Origin: Neptunomonas concharum
Lineage (GTDB): Bacteria > Pseudomonadota > Gammaproteobacteria > Pseudomonadales > Balneatricaceae
Direction: 5' to 3'
NCBI RefSeq assembly: GCF_008630635.1
Contig: NZ_CP043869.1
Span: 1,054,001 to 1,118,000 of the forward strand
Length of the DNA stretch: 64,000 bases
Shown here: piece by piece, positions 62,306 to 64,000 of the stretch
How positions within the stretch are numbered: the stretch's first letter is position 1
Layout of the letters: every line of letters begins with the position of its first letter
Notes under the pieces: generated by a model
What the model was told of the DNA's origin: nothing
The model's database searches: none
The model's input: only the letters and a program-made list of their open reading frames with translations
Program-made: the position numbers and the translations under genes

Positions 62306-62955
62306 CAGCGTAGCTTCCTGACAACGTTCAAGCCATCGCGCACGGTTAAAAAAACGTTTTCCATATTAGGGTCGGCTGCAATCAAGCGGTTGGTTTCGAC
62401 CAGTGCATCATCAATATCGGATTCCGGTTGCAGCACTTTTCCAGACCAGAGTACATTATCGAGAATGATTAAACCTCCGGGGCGGGTTAGTTCTTTAACC
62501 TTCAAATAGTAATTGAGGTAGTTACGCTTATCAGCGTCAATAAACGTAAAGTCCAGAGGGCCATCCAGTTGCTCTGCTAAGGTTTCAAGTGTGTCTAAGG
62601 CGCGCCCGAAAATAACCTCAATTTTGTGGCCATGCTCGCTACGATCAAAAAATGTTTGTGCATAATCAATAGCACGTGGGTTGGTCTCGCAGCAAATAAG
62701 CTTGCCTGTTTCGGGCATCCCTTCCGCAATGGATAAAGCAGAGTAGCCGGTAAACATGCCTATCTCCAGAGCGCGTTCTGGTTGGTGAATCGCACTTAGC
62801 ATTTTTAGCGTACGGCCAACGAGGCGTCCTGATAGTTTTTGCGGCCAGCCCATGTTTTCGTTGGTGCCGTCGATCAGCTCTTGAAGCAGAGGGGGCTCTT
62901 CACTTGTATTCAGGAAGGCGTAGTCTTCAATAGCTTCGTTAACCAGATACTCCAT
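62305..62955 (-). CDS. Class I SAM-dependent O-methyltransferase
   Basis: CCoAOMT-like methyltransferase of 216 residues. SAM motif I ALEIGMFTGYSALSIAEGMP (about 62-81), acidic loop CCETNPRAIDYA, metal-binding FTFIDADKRNYLNYY (about 133-147) and ILDNVLWSG (about 160) are all present. Family members methylate catechol-like hydroxyls, but many bacterial ones have unknown substrates. It is the first gene of the YdbH run, overlapping the next gene by one base. Confidence 0.9.
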   Translation of the reverse strand: MEYLVNEAIEDYAFLNTSEEPPLLQELIDGTNENMGWPQKLSGRLVGRTLKMLSAIHQPERALEIGMFTGYSALSIAEGMPETGKLICCETNPRAIDYAQTFFDRSEHGHKIEVIFGRALDTLETLAEQLDGPLDFTFIDADKRNYLNYYLKVKELTRPGGLIILDNVLWSGKVLQPESDIDDALVETNRLIAADPNMENVFLTVRDGLNVVRKLR

Positions 62956-63149
62956 TACTGCAGGGTCTCACTTGTCTCAATTAATAGGAGGTTTCAGCTC
63001 ATCAACGGCTGAACACCCAAAACGCAATCATAGCATTTTCTATAATAAGGATAACGCTACTACACATCATAACTGCCATGTTGGCATACTAACTAGCCGC
63101 TAATTCCTCTACAATTCGATTTTGTTCAGCTTTATTGGAGTAAATATCT

Positions 63150-63500
63150 GTGGATCCTATGATTACCTTCCTGATTACGGGGTTTGTTTCTATGTCGGCA
63201 GCGCTCAGCGCAGGGGCAATTAACAAGTTGCCTGAAGAGAAAAAAGTGGGCAGGTTAGCTGAAAAAAATACTCAGGTAGCCTTTGTTTTAGCCGGTAACT
63301 TAGCTGCATTGACATTGATTGGTGCTCTGGCTTTTGGGGTTCGTCAGCTTGAATGGTGGATTCCATTACTGTGTGTCTTTGTGACCTTTCCCGTTGTACA
63401 TATCTTGATTATGCAGCGCTTGTTAGGTGATGTTAAAAACCTGATATTGATGACACTGCTGGTGCTTATCTCAATTCCGACGCTCTATTATTACTGGTAA
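63150..63500 (+). CDS. Small membrane protein of unknown function
   Basis: Protein of 116 residues with three or four hydrophobic helices (about 4-24, 43-64, 68-88, 96-114) and a short polar loop EEKKVGRLAEKN after the first. I do not recognise the family. GTG 63150 is 9 bases after GGAG and is the best start; the ATG at 63159 is 18 bases away. Its TAA stop overlaps the rmuC start as TAATG, so the two are translationally coupled. Confidence 0.75.
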   Translation: MDPMITFLITGFVSMSAALSAGAINKLPEEKKVGRLAEKNTQVAFVLAGNLAALTLIGALAFGVRQLEWWIPLLCVFVTFPVVHILIMQRLLGDVKNLILMTLLVLISIPTLYYYW

Positions 63501-64000
63501 TGCCCTTGTTTGAGACGCTAATCAATCGGTGGGATACAGCGACGGCAGTCATCGTGTTCTTAGCTGTTGCTACACCTTTGATTGTCATGTTCTTGGTTAT
63601 GCGTGCAGGTTGGGTGCGTCTTGCACAAGACCGAGAGCAGCAGTTGCACGAAAGCCAACTAAAAACGGTTCAGTTTACTGAACGTTTGGCGGTGATGGCT
63701 AAACTTGAGCGCATGGTTGAGGATCTGGAGTATGAGCGTAGCGATCTTCGTGAGCAGTTAGCGATTCGACAGGCGCAAGTCGCCGAGTTGGATGCCCGTT
63801 TGCAAGCCGATAGAAAAGCTAGTGATGAGAAACTTCAACTGTTAACGGATGCGAGAGACCAGTTACGTCAGGAGTTCCAAAATCTTGCGAACCAAATCTT
63901 TGATGAAAAATCCAGACGCTTTTCAGAGTCCAGTCGAAAAGAGATGGGGATGATGCTGACCCCATTAAAGGATCAGTTAGGTGAGTTTAAACGCCGGGTT
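63500..64000 (+). CDS. rmuC: RmuC-like DNA recombination protein, 5' part
   Basis: Open frame from ATG 63500 to the window edge, 167 codons without a stop. It encodes an N-terminal membrane helix (about 15-35), a long coiled coil (about 40-140: VRLAQDREQQLHESQLK, MVEDLEYERSDLREQL) and then the start of the RmuC domain, FQNLANQIFDEKSRRFSESS and LKDQLGEFKRRV. RmuC limits inversion at short inverted repeats. The catalytic-type domain lies outside the window. The start overlaps the stop of the preceding membrane protein gene. Confidence 0.88.
   Translation, partial: MPLFETLINRWDTATAVIVFLAVATPLIVMFLVMRAGWVRLAQDREQQLHESQLKTVQFTERLAVMAKLERMVEDLEYERSDLREQLAIRQAQVAELDARLQADRKASDEKLQLLTDARDQLRQEFQNLANQIFDEKSRRFSESSRKEMGMMLTPLKDQLGEFKRRV

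Noticed and set aside
1-64000. Mobile elements, CRISPR arrays, tRNA or rRNA genes
   Set aside because: No transposase or integrase genes, direct-repeat arrays or RNA gene structures were seen.

Overview
The window is a contiguous piece of a Gram-negative chromosome. It most likely comes from a marine gammaproteobacterium of the Oceanospirillales (Neptunomonas/Amphritea/Marinobacterium-like). This is inferred from gene content: RimK, PpnN, HrpA, MlaA, the YdbH-YnbE-YdbL set, LpxR, DsbB, a phenylacetyl-CoA oxygenase operon, an SLC5-STAC protein, and a Pseudomonas-like order mlaA, PP2C response regulator, STAS, tal, dusA. G+C looks moderate. I see no insertion sequence, prophage, CRISPR array, tRNA or rRNA, so this is mostly core genome with a few accessory metabolic islands. 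Every gene was read from its translation by family recognition; no database search was possible.

Layout. 1-4.0 kb: rimK with an AstE/aspartoacylase-like hydrolase, then a methionine/glutamine-type transaminase and its omega-amidase. 4.0-8.2 kb: a ChaN-like protein and a LysR regulator divergent from a class III aminotransferase-BKACE pair, with a perfect LysR-type inverted repeat between them. 8.2-15.8 kb: ribosome hibernation factor, two small proteins, and a TetR/AcrR regulator plus an atypical thiolase divergent from an RND pump, with an AcrR-like operator between. 15.8-25.1 kb: periplasmic ATP-dependent DNA ligase, a J-domain protein, a DUF3465 protein, Prx5-type peroxiredoxin, an MFS carrier, a YiiX-like hydrolase, a large phytase/esterase-like lipoprotein, an SH3 protein and MscS. 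25.2-30.1 kb (minus strand): SLC5-STAC protein, YidD, a degenerate-GGDEF protein, PIN-PhoH. 30.2-41.7 kb: sirtuin, PpnN, beta-ketothiolase, then an M23 peptidase-bactofilin-YafJ-acyl-CoA ligase-HrpA run.

42-48.6 kb: a highly expressed porin, mlaA, a SpoIIE-type phosphatase with a degenerate receiver and a STAS partner, tal, dusA and yeaD. The gap between the STAS gene and tal holds the most interesting object in the window: an apparent CsrA/RsmA-titrating small RNA (about 45463-45606) with seven GGA motifs, mostly in predicted hairpin loops, and its own Rho-independent terminator. 48.7-52.4 kb: paaABCDE on the minus strand. 52.7-56.5 kb: DM13, DUF2207, LemA and GDPD genes in one direction. 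56.7-63.0 kb: a DUF533 protein and a seven-gene minus-strand run (O-methyltransferase, unknown protein, YdbH, YnbE, YdbL, DsbB, LpxR) devoted largely to the cell envelope. The window ends in a small membrane protein and the 5' part of rmuC.

Many genes have start sites better placed than the longest reading frame. Where a Shine-Dalgarno sequence decides the start, the coordinates given here follow it. Links between regulators and targets, and all promoter and operator calls, are inference from position and sequence symmetry.
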